Assembly: GCA_028274465.1 (NCBI GenBank)
Contig: CM051458.1
Span: 16,879,566 to 16,943,565 of the forward strand
Direction of reading: 5' to 3'
From: Plantago ovata
Taxonomy: Eukaryota > Streptophyta > Magnoliopsida > Lamiales > Plantaginaceae
DNA length: 64,000 nt
Shown: positions 31,776-44,455 of the stretch, piece by piece
Numbering within the stretch: position 1 is the first letter of the stretch
Layout of the letters: each line of letters starts with the position of its first letter
Translations under genes and position numbers: made by a program
The notes under the pieces: generated by a model
What the model saw: only the letters and a program-made list of their open reading frames with translations
What the model was told of the DNA's origin: nothing
Databases searched by the model: none

Positions 31776-32749
31776 ATGACGACCTTAAAAGCCCGCTTGA
31801 CACCGACATTCTCGCAAGTTAGGAGGGGGTCAGCTATATACTTAGAAGAAGAGTTATCGGGGTACGAGGTAACAAGCACCATAGTGAGAAGGAAACCAAG
31901 GTTCGAAGAAGGAGAGGATATGAATCCAATAAGCTTCATCAGATCCTATGAAGAGGAGATAGCGAAAGTTCCCGCAAAGGGGTTCACCGAGGATCAATTA
32001 TGCAGAAAATTATTTCCTTTTGCTTTGGGATATGAACCGAGGATATGGATAGCGAGGTTAGCACCAGGATCACTAAAGACCTGGAGCCAAGTAGTAGAGG
32101 AGTTCTTGGCACGATTCATGCCTTACCATGAGACAATTGCACTACGGAATCGGATCGAGTACTTCAAGCAAGGAGAATGCGAGCGGTTCGGTGACACCTA
32201 TGAACGTTTTGAGCTGTATAAACGTGAGTGCCCCCACCACCGTTTTGACGATGGGGAGCTAATTTGGTTTTTGTTGGAGGACTACGAGATGAATTTAGGC
32301 TTCAAATAGATGGGATATGTGGAGGTTTGGAAGAATGTACAGTTGAAGAGGCAGTGAAGGTCTTTCAAACGTACGCCAATGGATCTGCACAATCCGAGAA
32401 AATCATGTCGAACGAAGTCGCCAACATATACTCAAATCAAGACGATACTGAGGGAGTATGCGACAGCTATTCTAAGGACGAAGACCTCAGTGAGAAGGAG
32501 GAACTTGCATTTTACACAGGAATAAAAGCCATAGAGAGTGTCTTCGAAGTAGCACACGCAGGGAAGGTTGAGAACAATCTTCGCATCGAGAAGGCTTTTG
32601 AAGCGATCGAAGTGACTGAGCAACTGATCAAGGAACTTAGCCTACTGAAGTGTGGAAGGTGTGGTAATGAAGTCGAGGATACCCCACCAGAAGTGGTGAG
32701 CAAACCACCCGAGGTGACGAGGGAATCACCTCCCGACTCCAAGGAATAG
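31776..32749 (+). pseudogene. Athila gag (module A), frameshifted
   Basis: Frame one (31776-32309) has the gag core with FALGYEPRIWIARLAPGSLKTWSQVVEEFLARFMP split over about 60 residues and the CPHHRF motif typical of Athila gag. A T5 run near 32268, where copy 4 has T6, shifts the frame. Gag continues in frame two (32264-32749) to a TAG at 32747. The C-terminal region has CGRCGNEVEDTPP but no classic CCHC knuckle. Gag forms the cytoplasmic particle. Confidence 0.8.
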
Positions 32750-32836
32750 GACGATCCTGGTTCTGCCGAGGAGATAACTGAAACTGATCCCGAGCAGCCT
32801 CTAGCTGAAGCTACCAAGGAGAATGAGTACGAAGAG

Positions 32837-34144
32837 GTGAATCTACTGCTCCGAGGAGGAAAGATGACCAAAATTCCTAACTTTGTGCGTCCTAAGCGGG
32901 CGGAATCTACTGAGGTCAATAATAGAGGGGCAAGTACAGAACAAGAAATTGAAGGAAGTCCGGAAGAACCTCAAGAAGTTCCAGGGAGGAATGATGAACC
33001 AAGACCATCTGTGATAGATATAGATGATGATGAAGCCGAGGAAGGAACCAGTATGCCAGGAGGACTCCACAAATCTTCCAATCCATATGTGCCCCCGAAG
33101 CCACATGTGCCATACCCGAGTCGGATCAAACCAGTCAAGAAGGATATTCAAGATTCACCCCTATTCCAAAGACTGTCAAAGGTGGAGGTCAATGTGCCAC
33201 TCTTAGAGTTGATTCAGAATATTCCAGCTTACACGAAATTCTTCCGTGAGATCAAGAACAAAAGGATTACTTCAGGAAAGGAAGTGAATGGGGTTGAAAC
33301 GGTCAATTCAATTGCCGGATTGCCGATGAAGAAAAAGGATCCTGGCAGCTTCATCATCGAGATAGCCTTAGGGAATGGACGGACTACGCAGGCAATGCTT
33401 GACTTAGGAGCTAACATTAACTTAATGTCGTATTCGGTATACAAGGCACTGGAACTCGGAGAATTAACACCAACTGATATGGTGGTCCAAATGGCGGACC
33501 AAAGTGTGAAGAGGCCAGTCGGGATAATAGAAGACATCCTTGTGAAAGTGGACAAATTGATAATCCCAGCTGATTTTGTAGTAATGAAATCCGCGGACGA
33601 GGAAAAGAGCCATGTCCGTGAGCACATAGTACTACTGGGGAGACCATTCATGGCAACTACCAACACATGCCTAGAACTTAAGGGCAAGAAAATAACTATG
33701 GAGGTAATGGGGGAAAAGATTGAGTTGGTAGGATGCAGCGTCAGAGCCAAAGAAGTTACAGAGGAATTAAAATTTGTCGATTGGTACGAATCCGCAATTC
33801 CAAAACTTCATCATAGCCATAGCGACCGCGAACCACTTGAGGAAGCACTAACAATGCAAGCTGAGACATGCTACATGACCAAAGAAGCAAGGGAACTAGT
33901 GGAAATAATGGATAGCACCCCAGAAATCCCCGCAGGAGAAGAGGTACTTGAACCTTTGGATGAAGAAGAAGAAGAAAGAGGGTTTCCTGAAGAACCTAGC
34001 TTAGAATTGAAGCCGCTTCCTGCGCACCTAAAGTATGTGTATTTAGGAGAAAATCAGAAAAATCCGGTGATTGTCTCCTCACATCTCTCAGACGATGAAG
34101 AAAGTAAGCTGATTGAAGTATTGAAGGAAATTCCGCAGCTATAG
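32837..34144 (+). pseudogene. Athila gag-protease linker and aspartic protease (copy 1)
   Basis: This frame continues the polyprotein after the TAG. A conserved RGGKMTKIPNF segment and a proline-rich linker lead to a retroviral-type aspartic protease, with active-site motif MLDLGANINLM (about residues 188-198) and the flap-like region LGRPFMATT. DLG in place of DTG is normal for Athila. It ends early at 34144 because an A is missing from an A-run that is longer in copy 4 (58684-60252). Confidence 0.8.
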
Positions 34145-34399
34145 GATGGGGGATCAGCGATATCAAAGGAATAAGCCCTACAAGATGCGTTCACAACATC
34201 ACTCTAGAACAAGATGCCAAACCTGTTAGGCAACCTCAGCGAAGGATTAATCCAGCAATGCAAGAGGTGGTAAAAAGGAAGTGATCAAGTTGTTAGATGC
34301 AGACATGATTTACCCCATTCCAGATAGTCGATGGGTGAGCCCGGTACATGTAGTTCCTAAGAAATCGGGAGTCACGGTGAAGAGAATGAGAAGGGGGAA

Positions 34400-36904
34400 T
34401 TGGTACCGGTTAGGAAGACCACTGGATGGCGGATGTGCATTGACTACAGAAGATTAAATGCCGCCACTAAAAAAGATCACTTTCCTTTACCATTTATAGA
34501 TGACATGCTAAACCGCCTTGCAGGGCGGAAGTTCTATTGTTTTCTTGATGGTTTATCAGGTTTCTACCAGATTCCGATTGCACCAGAGGATCAGGAGAAG
34601 ACGACATTCACTTGCCCATTCGGAACATTTGCCTATAGGAGGATGCCATTTGGACTATGCAATGCTCCCGCGACTTTTCAAAGGTGCATGCTTTCTGTTT
34701 TCTCTGACATGGTAACTAAATTTGTTGAAGTTTTCATGGATGATTTTTCCCTTTTTGGTAATTCGTTTGATGAATGCTTGCAAAGACTAGATCTAGTTTT
34801 GAAAAGGTGCATTGAATGCAACTTGACCTTAAGCTGGGAGAAGAGTCATTATATGGTTAGAGAAGGCATTGTTCTAGGGCATGTAGTTTCTGAAAGAGGT
34901 ATTGAGGTAGACAGGGCTAAGATAGAAATCATTGAAAAACTTCCCCCACCTACTTGCGTGAAAGAATTGCAATCTTTTCTTGGCCACGTAGGTTTTCATA
35001 GAAGGTTTATTAAAGATTTTTCGAAAATTGCCAAACCTCTAAGTAGCTTGCTTGCTAAAGATGTGGTTTTCCATTTCTCAAATGAATGCTTAGTTGCTTT
35101 TAATACCCTTAAGGAAAAGCTTGTTTCCGCTCCCATTGTTGTGCCGCCTGATTGGAATCTTCCTTTCGAAATTATGTGTGATGCTTCGAATTTTGCTATG
35201 GGTGCTGTTTTATGCCAAAAAGTTGATAAGCAGTATCGTGTGATTTATTATGTTAGTAAGACTCTAGACTCCGCACAGGTTAATTATACAACTACTGAAA
35301 ATGAGTTTTTAGCTGTTGTCTTTGCTTTACAGAAGTTTAAGTCTTACTTAATTGGTCATCCTGTAAATGTCCATACTGATCATGCTGCCTTGAGACATTT
35401 GATAGCTAAGCAAGATTCTAAGCCTAGATTAATCCGTTGGGTCCTTTTGCTGCAAGACTTTGATTTGACCATAGTGGATAGAGCTGGTAAGGAGAATTTA
35501 GTAGCAAATCATTTATCTAGAATACCTAATATTCCTATTGATCTGATACCCATCAATGAAGACCTCCCCGATGAGCATCTAATGAAGGCTAATGAGGAGC
35601 CATGGTATGCAGATATTGTAAACTTTTTGTCTATGAATGTTTGCCCCACTAACTTTACAGCTTCAGACAAAAGAGCTCTTGCCAAGAAATGCAGGACATA
35701 CATATGGGATGATCCACATCTATTCAAGGAAGGAGCTGATGGGATTCTAAGGAGATGCGTGCCACAAGAAGAACAGCAAAGTATACTGAGCCATTGCCAT
35801 GAGCTTAACTGTGGAGGGCACTACAGTGGATTGAAGACAGCACGCAAGATACTGCAGGCAGGATTCTTCTGGCCAACAATATACAAAGATGCTAGAAGTT
35901 TTGTGAAGAATTGTGACCCATGCCAACGAGGTGGCGGTATTGGCAAGAAAGATGAAATGCCCCTTCAAGGGAATCTAGTGGTAGAACCTTTCGATGTATG
36001 GGGCATTGATTTTATGGGAGCATTTCCAAACAGCGGAGGCTATGAATACATTCTTGTAGCAGTGGACTATGTGACTAAATGGGTAGAGGCAATTCCTACA
36101 AAAACAAATGACGGCGCAGTAGTTATGAAGTTCTTGAAGGAAGTAATCTTCTCGAGATTTGGATGCCCCAGGACAATCATCAGCGATGGAGGGTCACACT
36201 TTGTCAATAGAACGTTTGCCTCCCTTCTTACGAGATACAGTGTCCACCATAGTGTCGCTACACCTTACCACCCACAGACATCGGGGCAAGTCGAAGTCAG
36301 CAACCGTCAAATCAAGAAGATCCTGGAGCGAGTAGTGAAGCCTAGTAGGAAGGATTGGGCAGGAAAACTGAATTATGCACTATGGGCATACAGGACTAGC
36401 TACAAGACGGTGATTGGGACCACTCCGTACAGGCTTGTGTATGGGAAATCGTGTCATCTTCCCGTAGAACTAGAACACAAGGCATATTGGGCTATTAAAG
36501 CACTCAATCTTGATATGGGAAACGCTGGCGAGGAACGATTGTTGCAACTAGATGAACTTGATGAATTACGACTAGGAGCTTATGAAAATGCCAAGATCTA
36601 CAAGGAACGTACTAAGAAGTATCACGATCGTGGTATAGTACGTAAGGAATTGGTTCCTGGACAAAAAGCTTTGGTGTTCAATTCTCGTCTTCGACTATTC
36701 CCTGGAAAGCTCCGTACTCGTTGGGATGGACCGTACGAAATTCTCGAAGTTTCTCCCCATGGAGCTGTTAAACTGTTCGATCCAAAGACGGGCAATACCT
36801 TCAAGGTGAATGGCCAGCGAGTGAAGCCATACTTCGAGATATCTAGTGATCAAATGGAGGTTGATCACCTTGAGCTTACCCTTACTTCCTCCACTAAAGG
36901 TTAG
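34400..36904 (+). CDS. Athila pol: reverse transcriptase, RNase H, integrase (copy 1)
   Basis: This open frame of 834 codons has no internal stop. RT covers about residues 1-200 ([11 protein letters not shown], the active site FMDD in [24 protein letters not shown]). RNase H covers about 245-385 (catalytic D in [12 protein letters not shown] in [10 protein letters not shown] in HTDHAAL). The integrase zinc domain has [10 protein letters not shown] and CDPC. The core has D in [11 protein letters not shown] in IISDGGSHF and E in [12 protein letters not shown], followed by a C-terminal domain ([13 protein letters not shown]). It copies and inserts the element. The upstream frame is broken (near 34270 and 34380), so the true N-terminal part of RT is lost from this frame. 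Confidence 0.9.
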   Translation: MVPVRKTTGWRMCIDYRRLNAATKKDHFPLPFIDDMLNRLAGRKFYCFLDGLSGFYQIPIAPEDQEKTTFTCPFGTFAYRRMPFGLCNAPATFQRCMLSVFSDMVTKFVEVFMDDFSLFGNSFDECLQRLDLVLKRCIECNLTLSWEKSHYMVREGIVLGHVVSERGIEVDRAKIEIIEKLPPPTCVKELQSFLGHVGFHRRFIKDFSKIAKPLSSLLAKDVVFHFSNECLVAFNTLKEKLVSAPIVVPPDWNLPFEIMCDASNFAMGAVLCQKVDKQYRVIYYVSKTLDSAQVNYTTTENEFLAVVFALQKFKSYLIGHPVNVHTDHAALRHLIAKQDSKPRLIRWVLLLQDFDLTIVDRAGKENLVANHLSRIPNIPIDLIPINEDLPDEHLMKANEEPWYADIVNFLSMNVCPTNFTASDKRALAKKCRTYIWDDPHLFKEGADGILRRCVPQEEQQSILSHCHELNCGGHYSGLKTARKILQAGFFWPTIYKDARSFVKNCDPCQRGGGIGKKDEMPLQGNLVVEPFDVWGIDFMGAFPNSGGYEYILVAVDYVTKWVEAIPTKTNDGAVVMKFLKEVIFSRFGCPRTIISDGGSHFVNRTFASLLTRYSVHHSVATPYHPQTSGQVEVSNRQIKKILERVVKPSRKDWAGKLNYALWAYRTSYKTVIGTTPYRLVYGKSCHLPVELEHKAYWAIKALNLDMGNAGEERLLQLDELDELRLGAYENAKIYKERTKKYHDRGIVRKELVPGQKALVFNSRLRLFPGKLRTRWDGPYEILEVSPHGAVKLFDPKTGNTFKVNGQRVKPYFEISSDQMEVDHLELTLTSSTKG

Positions 36905-37685
36905 TGTGTTTTGTTTTGTTTTCTCACGAGTTTGATTGAGTATTATAGGTAACTTATACAAGCATTAGCTCTCACCTTGGATCCACTTTCGGCGTTCGAG
37001 ACGAGCGACGACGTTCAGGTTTGGGGAGGAGGTTATCGCTGGTTATTTCTATACTTATCTTGCTTATGAAACTCGTGAAATTTTTTAAATTTTTGCATTT
37101 GCACGTTTACTGCTTTCCTAGGATAGTTTTGCATGTTTTATATGGAGTTTATTGCCGAATTTTTTGAACTTTTTTATTGGGTAGATCAACTAACTATGCC
37201 ATTAATCGTATGCTTCATCTCTATGAATATGTTTGAGGTTTTTCTCGCTTGGCTTGTCACATTTATGTATTGTACTTAGTTGAGCTAGGTAGTCTCGACA
37301 TCACTTAGTGGTGTTTTCTCTACTGCGGTTCACGAAGGCCTTTATAATAGGATGATGCATGTTAGGGTCTTATGGTTGTTTTCCCGAGTAATTATGTACC
37401 TAAGAGGCAACAAGTCTTCACCATGCTTTGAGATTGCTAAATGCCTAGGAAGGAGGTAGTGTGAGGCTGTGTGATCCTTTGTTTATAACCTATTCTTCCG
37501 AATAGGTTTGGGGAGGGGGTTACACCATCATAGACTTGTTTCTGTTTTTCATTTTCGTATCGTGAGTTTATTTTTCCTTTTCCGTGAATTTTGTACTCCA
37601 ACCTATTCTTTTGAATAGGTTTGGGGAAGTCGTGTGAGTCATTGTTTCTCTTTTTGTTTGCTATGCTGGCTAGAAAAAAATCGAC
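36905..37685 (+). other. Athila 3' UTR with hairpins and polypurine-like motifs (copy 1)
   Basis: Three GGTTTGGGGAG-like motifs occur at 37016-37031, 37505-37519 and 37618-37628. The last two each follow a hairpin (AACCTATTC, four-base loop, GAATAGGTT) at 37487-37508 and 37600-37621. The sequence then enters the N gap at the point where copies 3 and 4 have a T/A-rich low-complexity tract. Confidence 0.8.
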
Positions 37686-37785
37686 NNNNNNNNNNNNNNN
37701 NNNNNNNNNNNNNNNNNNNNNNNNNNNNNNNNNNNNNNNNNNNNNNNNNNNNNNNNNNNNNNNNNNNNNNNNNNNNNNNNNNNNN
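37686..37785. other. Assembly gap (100 N)
   Basis: A run of exactly 100 N is a conventional placeholder for a gap of unknown size. It hides the 3' end of Athila copy 1, any remainder of Athila copy 2 and the left end of the SIRE element. Confidence 0.98.
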
Positions 37786-38489
37786 TTTTTGACCGGAGGT
37801 ACAGTAGTTTCAGGCTAGAAATTGCAGAGAAAGGAAATGTGAGTTAAAGAATTTTGTCATTTCTCTAACTCCTTCTTTATATAGTGTCTCTGGTGTGTGA
37901 GAAACTCAATCGATTTGAGCTCTCAGCAAGGGTAAAACAGAGAAACACTGGAGATAGTGGAGCCTTTGCATTGAATGCGTAGTGGCCCACTAACTAAAAC
38001 CGTCAGAGCACTCTCTCTCTTTGTTTTGTTAGCCGTTAGATTAATAACTCCTTTTAATCAATGGCCACGATTGAATTTCATGTCATGATTATTGCGAGTT
38101 TATCTGTGCCAGCTTAACGTCACAAATTGATTTTACCGAGTAATAAGGGATAGATTGCTTGCTGAAATAGACAAGAATCTTTTCAGCGAGTTTGAATTAA
38201 CAATCTAGATACTTGCTGAAAGTTCCCCCTTACTTAGATATCTCATATTTCTAAGTTTAAAAGATATTTCTGATTTCCCGTATCAGTAAATTCTTTTGCA
38301 CTTGAGACATCCTTTGGTAAAATCTGAGAGATGAGCTTTTGCTCTTTTTCTGAGTTCCCGTCTCAGAAAATTCCTTTGATACTTGAATACCTGTTTCAGT
38401 ATCTTTTGATTGTCTGAGTACCCGTCTCAGCAATCCTAAGTTCTTTCACTTACTGAGTCCTGTCTCAGCAAATGTCAAGTTTCCTAACA
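37786..38489 (-). repeat. 3' LTR of the SIRE element, partial
   Basis: On the - strand it starts TGTTAGGAAACTTG, the same 14 bases as the right-hand LTR, and contains a TATA-like motif near 37890. Past the first bases it looks very different from the right LTR. The rest lies in the gap. Confidence 0.6.
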
Positions 38490-38640
38490 ATACCTGTTTT
38501 GAAGGAATTACTTGCTGAATGCCTGTTTCAGCAATCATGTTGTGACTTATCATTTCTTAGAAGAAATCAGTGACTTGGTCTTTGGACAGGAATACTTGGC
38601 TTGCTGAATACCTGTTTCAGCATTCTGCCAAGTGTATCCT

Positions 38641-39507
38641 TTATTGAGGTAGTTCAATCAATCCAAGGTTATACCTAGCTTGCGAACCTATTATCCGGTA
38701 GGGGCTGGTAAAGATGTCAGCAAGCTGATCTTCAGTACCTACTTTCACAACCTCAATATCACCTTTTTCCACATGATCTCTAATGAAATGATGTCTAATA
38801 TCAATGTGCTTGGTCCTAGAGTGAAACTTAGGATTTTGCGTAATTGCAATAGCACTTGTATTATCACAAAAGATTGGTGTTTTCTTTGCAGAAATACCAT
38901 AATCTCTTAATTGTTGCTGAATCCATAGGATTTGAGCTGTGCAACAACCAGCTGCAATGTATTCAGATTCAGTAGATGAATTGGCGACACACGTTTGCTT
39001 CTTGCTGAACCATGATATTAATCTAGTACCCAAAAACTGACAAGTTCCAGAGGTACTTTTTCTATCAAGAGTTGATCCACCATGATCAGCATCAGAATAG
39101 CCAACCAATTCAAGTCCAGAATCTTTTGGATACCATAATCCAACATTGACTGTACCTTTAACATATTTCAGTATTTTAATTGCCTTTTTGTAGTGTGATT
39201 CTCTTGGATCCGATTGGAATCTTGCACACACACAAACAGCATACTGAATGTCAGGTCTACTTGCTGTTAAATACAACAAGGAACCAATGAGCTTCCTATA
39301 CTTGTGTTCTTCAACACTTTTGTCCTCTTTAGTATAGCCCAATTTGGTACCAACACTCATAGGGATCTTTTCAGGTTTTTCATCCTCTTTGATCCTAAAC
39401 TTTATGAGCATTTCTTTCGCATACTTTGCTTGATTTATGAATATTCCATCTTTGAGTTGCTTGACTTGCAACCCTAGGAAATAATTCAATTTTCCCATCA
39501 TACTCAT
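38641..39507 (-). pseudogene. SIRE RT C-terminus and RNase H
   Basis: The frame of 288 codons begins at MSMMGKLNYFLGLQ, just after the RT active site. YVDD can be read on the - strand near 39585, outside this frame. RNase H motifs are SDADHGG, STESEYIAAG and CDNTSAIAI. The end reads LADIFTSPYR, where LADIFTKPL is usual. A frameshift lies between 39507 and 39620. Confidence 0.85.
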
Positions 39508-39619
39508 TTCAAACTTATTGTCATGAGTTTGGCAAAATCATCACAAAGTTGCTTGTCCTTAGATCCAAAAATTATGTCATCCACATAAATTTGAACTAAG
39601 ATTAATTTACCATCATGGT

Positions 39620-40284
39620 TCATGGTAAAAAGAGTTTTGTCAACTTCACCTTCTTGAAACCATTTTCCAGCAAGAACTTAGCTAAGGTATCATACCATGC
39701 TCTTGGTGCTTGCTTTAGACCATATACAGCTTTCTGAAGCTTATATACCATCTTGGTTTCTGAGGGAAGTTCAAAGCCAGGGGGTTGTTCTAGGTAGACT
39801 TCTTCAGCAAGTTCACCATTTAAGAATGCACTCTTAACATCCATTTGGTAACAATGAAGTCATTGTGAGCAGCAAAGGCCAAGAAAAGCCTAATTGCATC
39901 CAATCTTGCAACTGGAGCGTAAGACTCATCATAGTCCAATCCTTCAGTCTGACAGTAACCTTGAGCAACTAAGCGTGCTTTGTTTCTTGTTACTTCACCA
40001 GACTCGCTCAGCTTGTTTCTGAACACCCACTTTGTACCAATAGCTTTCTTATTTTCAGCAAGTGGCACAAGTTTCCAGACTTTGTTTCTTTCAAATTGAT
40101 CCAATTCTTCTTGCATTGCCTTTATCCATTCAGAATGCTTCAAAGCTTCTTCTATGGTTTTAGGTTCAATTTCTGAAACAAAGCAAGAGAATAAAGATTC
40201 TACTTCTACGACAGTTGCTTCTTCAGCAAGTCCTTGAGTAGCTTTGGATCTAGTCACTTGGCGTTTATTAATATCGCCAATCAT
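39620..40284 (-). pseudogene. SIRE reverse transcriptase, N-terminal half
   Basis: Two frames (40284-39820 and 39844-39620) overlap with a frameshift near 39835. The motifs are [48 protein letters not shown] and [12 protein letters not shown]. This is the fingers and palm part of a Copia RT. Confidence 0.85.
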
Positions 40285-40555
40285 ATCCGTAGAGGGATGA
40301 TCTCTAATCCATTTATTAACAGGTTTCCTGTTTGTTGGATCAGGATATGTTGCTCATCAGCATGTGACTCTTCAGTATGTACTTGTTCAGTACTACTGGG
40401 AATTTGTGTCTCTGCTGAGATTTGATCGTCAGCAACTGCTTGCTCAGCATTGCTGGGTTGAGGTATTTCATCAGCAGGCACTGGAGATTGCGTAATTTCA
40501 GCAACTTCCGGAGCAACCGCATCTTTTGCTGGAAATTCTTTGTCGTGAACTATAT

Positions 40556-41736
40556 TTATCTTGTCATGACTCGGGGAGGAGAATCATTGTCAGAATCATC
40601 ATTTAGTTCAATTGACTTGATTTGCCTAGCATCAGATTCAGTTCTTTGCTCATGTATGATTAGCTTTTTCATACATTCTGATATTTCTTCTTCAGCAGGC
40701 ACACCTTGTGTCTTTTCGTAGAATACAACATGCACAGATTCTTCAATCTTTTGTGCCTTTTTGTTGTAAACTCTGTAAGCTTTACTATGCAAGGAGTAGC
40801 CAAGAAATATCGCTTCGTCCGCCTTTGGTTGAAATGTTCTTAGGTATTCTCTACCATTGTTAAGAACGAAACATTTGCAACCAAATACTCTTAGATGAGT
40901 GATGTTAGGAGGTCTTCCAACAAACAATTCATAAGGAGTTTTGTTGTATTCCTTCGTAATCAAACATCTATTCTGAGTGTAGCAGGCGGTATTAATCGCT
41001 TCAACCCAGTAAGCCTCACTTATCTCAGTGTCAGCAAGCATTGTTCTTGCGGCTTCTTTCAGGGTACGATTCTTCCGTTCAGCAACACCATTTTGCGTGG
41101 TGTCCTTACTGAGGATAACTGATGTTGAATACCTTTGGAGGTACAATATTCAGTTATGTACTGGTTTACAAACTCAGTACCATGGTCTGTCCTTATGACT
41201 CTTACCTTGTCATTTTTCATGACTTCAAGCTTATTCAGCAAGTTAGGTATTTCAGTCTTGGTTTCAGATTTGTGCCTGATGATTTGTGCTTGATGATTTG
41301 TGCTTGACGGTACTGCCTTGTTCTTGAAAGAAGATTTGGTTTGCTTTCCTTGCTGACATGCATTGCAAACACCATCCTTCTTAAAAGTAACCCTAGGTAA
41401 TCCAACTACAAGTGCCTTTTTAGACAGCTTATTCAGCGTCTTGAAGTTTAGATGACTTGTTCGTTTATGCCATAACCATGCTTTTTCAGCAAGGCAATCA
41501 TGATCTGAGACAAGGCATTTTTCAACGTTTGCTGAAGACCAATCAACGGTGTACAAGCCTCCTGATCTTCTTGCAATCATTATAACCTTTTTAGTCTCAA
41601 AATCTACAAGTTTACATTCATCACTTTTAATTTCGATGAAGTATCCTTTGTCAGCAAATTGACTCATGCTGAAAAGGTTAAACTTAAGATTTTTGACATA
41701 AAGAACTCCAGAAATGGTTATGCATCCCAACTTCAC
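40556..41736 (-). pseudogene. SIRE pre-integrase and integrase, internally deleted
   Basis: The 41736-41059 frame has the zinc-binding segment (WLWHKRTSHLNFKTL, CNACQQGKQTKSSF). It then jumps to RTDHGTEFVNQ, which holds the second catalytic aspartate. The part carrying the first aspartate is missing. The 41146-40556 frame has the catalytic glutamate in NGVAERKNRTL and the Copia C-terminal extension (RVFGCKCFVLNNG). Integration activity would be lost. Confidence 0.8.
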
Positions 41737-42031
41737 ATCACCATAGCCTTTTGTAGATCCGGAGCCTCCACTAGCAAACCTTATTGTTGGACCTTTAGAC
41801 CACCAGTCTATAGTTTATAAGGTTATTCTTGTTGCCCGTCATGTGCTTTCCACAACCACTATCAAAGTGCCAGATTGCATCGTTTGTCTCCGTGGCTGCA
41901 GTCTGCACAATCAAGAGCAAACAAGTTAATTATCCAATGATGGATGTCCATTAACATGTTCAAGAATGCGTCCAGTGGAAACCCAAGTCTGAAGTATTTC
42001 AACTTTGACTTGTTTTCTACTTGCTGAGGAA
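41737..42031 (-). pseudogene. SIRE protease remnant
   Basis: No long frame is left, but on the - strand near 41890-41815 the motif AIWHFDSGCGKHMTGN is legible. It corresponds to the DSG active site of Copia proteases. Confidence 0.6.
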
Positions 42032-42865
42032 TTAGGAGGTTTTGAGCTGAAAGACTTTTGACTCGTGCTGGTCAAATCCACTTTCTGATGTGGTGTCTTG
42101 CTCTGTTGACCTTTTGCTGAACATACTTTTCAGTAAGTTCTTTCTAGCAAGGTTCCTTCTAGTCCTAGCATTGGGAGTCTTTTCAAAACTCTTAGGCTTG
42201 GTTTTCTTCATCTCTTTGAAGTATCTTTGCTGACTTTGCTTATACTCATGAAAGAGTTGACTTTGCTTGGTTTTGAAACCGAGTCCGCTCTTTGGAGAAT
42301 GCTGAGCTTTAGCTACAGCAACCTTACTTGATTCAGGTTTGTCAGCAAAGGACTTCTGATTACTTTTGGTAATCTTGCCTTTAGACTTAACAACTTGCTT
42401 TTCAGCAACTTGTTTGGCGGAATGCTTCACGGCATTCTTTTTCTTTCCAGTTTGCTTCTCAGCAACCTGTTTTCCTTTTAAAATCTTGTTACTTTGAGTA
42501 GCAACAGCGGGCTTTATGGTCATAGGTACTTGATTGCATGTTTCAGCAACCTTAGTTTGACCAAACTGATAGATCACTGGTGGACTACTATCAGTAGCAC
42601 GTACAAAGGAGATAGGTGATTTATCTTTTCTCAAGATTTCTACGTTATCACCTTCACACGTTGCTCCTAAACCTTCTTTCTGAGATGGATCTCTCAAATA
42701 AGAGTTTAGTTCAGTCAGCGTATTACTTGCTTCCACATAGGATTTGAAATTGATTTTCATCTTTTTCATTTCTTGGATTTCAGCAAGTAACTTTAGAATT
42801 GAGGACTGATACTCTTCTAATTCTAATGCCATTTGAGAATTTTTCTTAGCAGCCTCAGCAATCAA
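42032..42865 (-). pseudogene. SIRE gag C-terminal extension, coiled coil and Lys-rich
   Basis: The 277-codon frame starts with a heptad-rich segment (LELEEYQSSILKLLAEIQEM). It continues as a Lys/Gln-rich, low-complexity region with repeated VAEKQ and AKQVAEKQ units. SIRE gags carry long extensions of this kind. It is separated from the main gag by a frameshift near 42870. Confidence 0.7.
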
Positions 42866-42879
42866 CTTCTTAAGACGCC

Positions 42880-44343
42880 TTATTTCAGCATCCTTTCTTC
42901 TGTTTCTTCTTTCAGCAAAACATACTTTTCAGTAGTTTGCTTGGTCAAAGTTTCAGCAAGTTGAAGTTTTTCTTGCTGTTTGCTGAGAGTTTTCTCAAAT
43001 CTTTCGATTTTTCCTTGAATCTTGTCAAGGCCAATCTCGTCTTCACTTTCTGTATCTGAGTCAGAGGTAGAATCATTTACCTGACCGGCCATGAGGCAGA
43101 ATTCGTAGTTCGACACATCTGGATAAGCTTCCATAGCTATTCCACACACTTCTTTGCCAATCTCAAATTCTAGAGTGGCTTCTTCATCGTCGGTGTCTGA
43201 ACTTTCATCCTCACTGTCTTCGGAGCTTGTCTCAATGCACAATGCATCGATTTTTGCTTGAAGCTTCTTCTTTTCTTCAGCAATGAAAGCTCTTTTGAAC
43301 TTCTTTTTCTTTTCAGCAGATTTGCCTTTCAGCAAAGGGCAATTAGCTTTGAAGTGTCCAGGCTTTTTGCAGTAAAAACATAGATCATTTCCAACTGCTG
43401 GTTCTTCTGATGATGTAGCTTGCTGAGCTTGCTTGTTCAGCGAGCTAGTATCATTCTTGTACTTATGGTAGTTATTACCAAGATGCTTTTTTAGCTTCTC
43501 TTTTGCTTTTCGCCTTTCAAGTTCCTTACTGATGAATTTCTTCATGTTTTTAACAACTAAAGCATTTTCATCAGCAGGCTCTTTATCATTCTTCTTTTCA
43601 GAAGATGACGGCTTTGCAGCAAGAGCAATGTTTTGCGATTTTTCAGCAAATACATTTTCTCTTTGCTTTGTCTCATAATTGACAGTAGCAAGATGAGAGA
43701 ACAACTCAGTTGGTGTAATGTAAGGCATTCCTTGATTATAATAGAAATTCTGAGTATGGATCCATTCTTGATTCAAACTTCTGATGATAGTTGTCACTTT
43801 CTCAGAATCTGAATAAAGATTTCCAACACCCAGCGCTGCCATTTCACTAACAAGAGTTGTGAATCTGAAGTCCAAGTCTTCCAGTGACTCGTTAGCACCT
43901 TGCTTAAAGTTTTGAAACTTCAGCTTAAGTACTTCAAGTTTGTTTTCCTTGGTCTTGTCAGATCCAGCACAAAGATCTTGAACCATTTTCCAAGCCTCCT
44001 TAGCAGTCTTAGCACCCCACAGTTTGCACTGTATGGTATCCGGAGTTGATCTGATGATGATATTTCTTGCTTGGCCATCAAGACGGAATCTCTTGGCTTC
44101 GTCAGAAGTCCATTCCTCTCTTGGTTTTGGCACAACCGTATCTGATGGTTCGCCTTGGATAGTTTCCTTTCCAGCTTCAGTGGTTCTATGAGGGAAACTC
44201 CTTTCAACCTTGGTGATCTTGATAGGTCCATCATTAATGACGGTGACCATCTCATCACTAATGGCCTCAAGATGTAACATCATGTTGTTTCGCCATTTCT
44301 CGTAATTTTCCATCTTCAGCAAAGGAGCATCTCCTAAAGACAT
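42880..44343 (-). pseudogene. SIRE gag
   Basis: The open frame has 487 codons. It starts MSLGDAPLLKMENYEKWRNN (DUF4219-like start), then has a UBN2-type gag domain (about residues 90-240; WTSDEAKRFRLDGQARNII, ESLEDLDFRFTTLVSEM) and a CCHC knuckle CFYCKKPGHFKANC (about residue 322). An acidic Ser/Asp/Glu-rich region and a C-terminal coiled coil (about 425-487) follow. The start lies about 100 bases after the primer site. The frame is open but shifts before the extension. Confidence 0.85.
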
Positions 44344-44441
44344 CCTGTCAGCAAAGCACTACCAAACTGATCAAGTGAAAGTGATTTACGGAAAGCACTT
44401 AAGGGGATCTAGGTTCAGTGCAGAAGGCTAAAGAACCTCCT

Positions 44442-44453
44442 GCTCTGATACCA
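44442..44453 (-). promoter_or_regulatory. Primer binding site of the SIRE element
   Basis: On the - strand TGGTATCAGAGC, complementary to initiator Met-tRNA, lies two bases inside the 5' LTR edge. Confidence 0.92.
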
Positions 44454-44455
44454 CT

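Larger units (their letters stand above)
30261..37685 (+). mobile_element. Athila-type Ty3/Gypsy retrotransposon (copy 1), nearly complete, 3' end in the gap
   Basis: The order is LTR (30261-31523), Asp-tRNA-type primer site, gag, protease, RT, RNase H, integrase and 3' UTR, which ends in a 100-N gap. RT and integrase motifs and the DLG protease are those of the Athila lineage. It inserted about 25 bases beyond the first exon of gene D, so it may separate that gene from its promoter. Single-base deletions in homopolymer runs (near 32270, 34130 and 34270) and a stop at 32747 break gag-protease. The pol frame is intact. No env-like frame follows pol. Confidence 0.9.

Noticed and set aside
36905..37685. 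Env-like gene after Athila pol
   Set aside because: Some Athila elements have one, but no open frame with membrane segments is visible between pol and the gap, or in the 3' UTRs of copies 3 and 4.
37621..37818. Frame spanning the N gap
   Set aside because: It is read through unknown bases and has no meaning.
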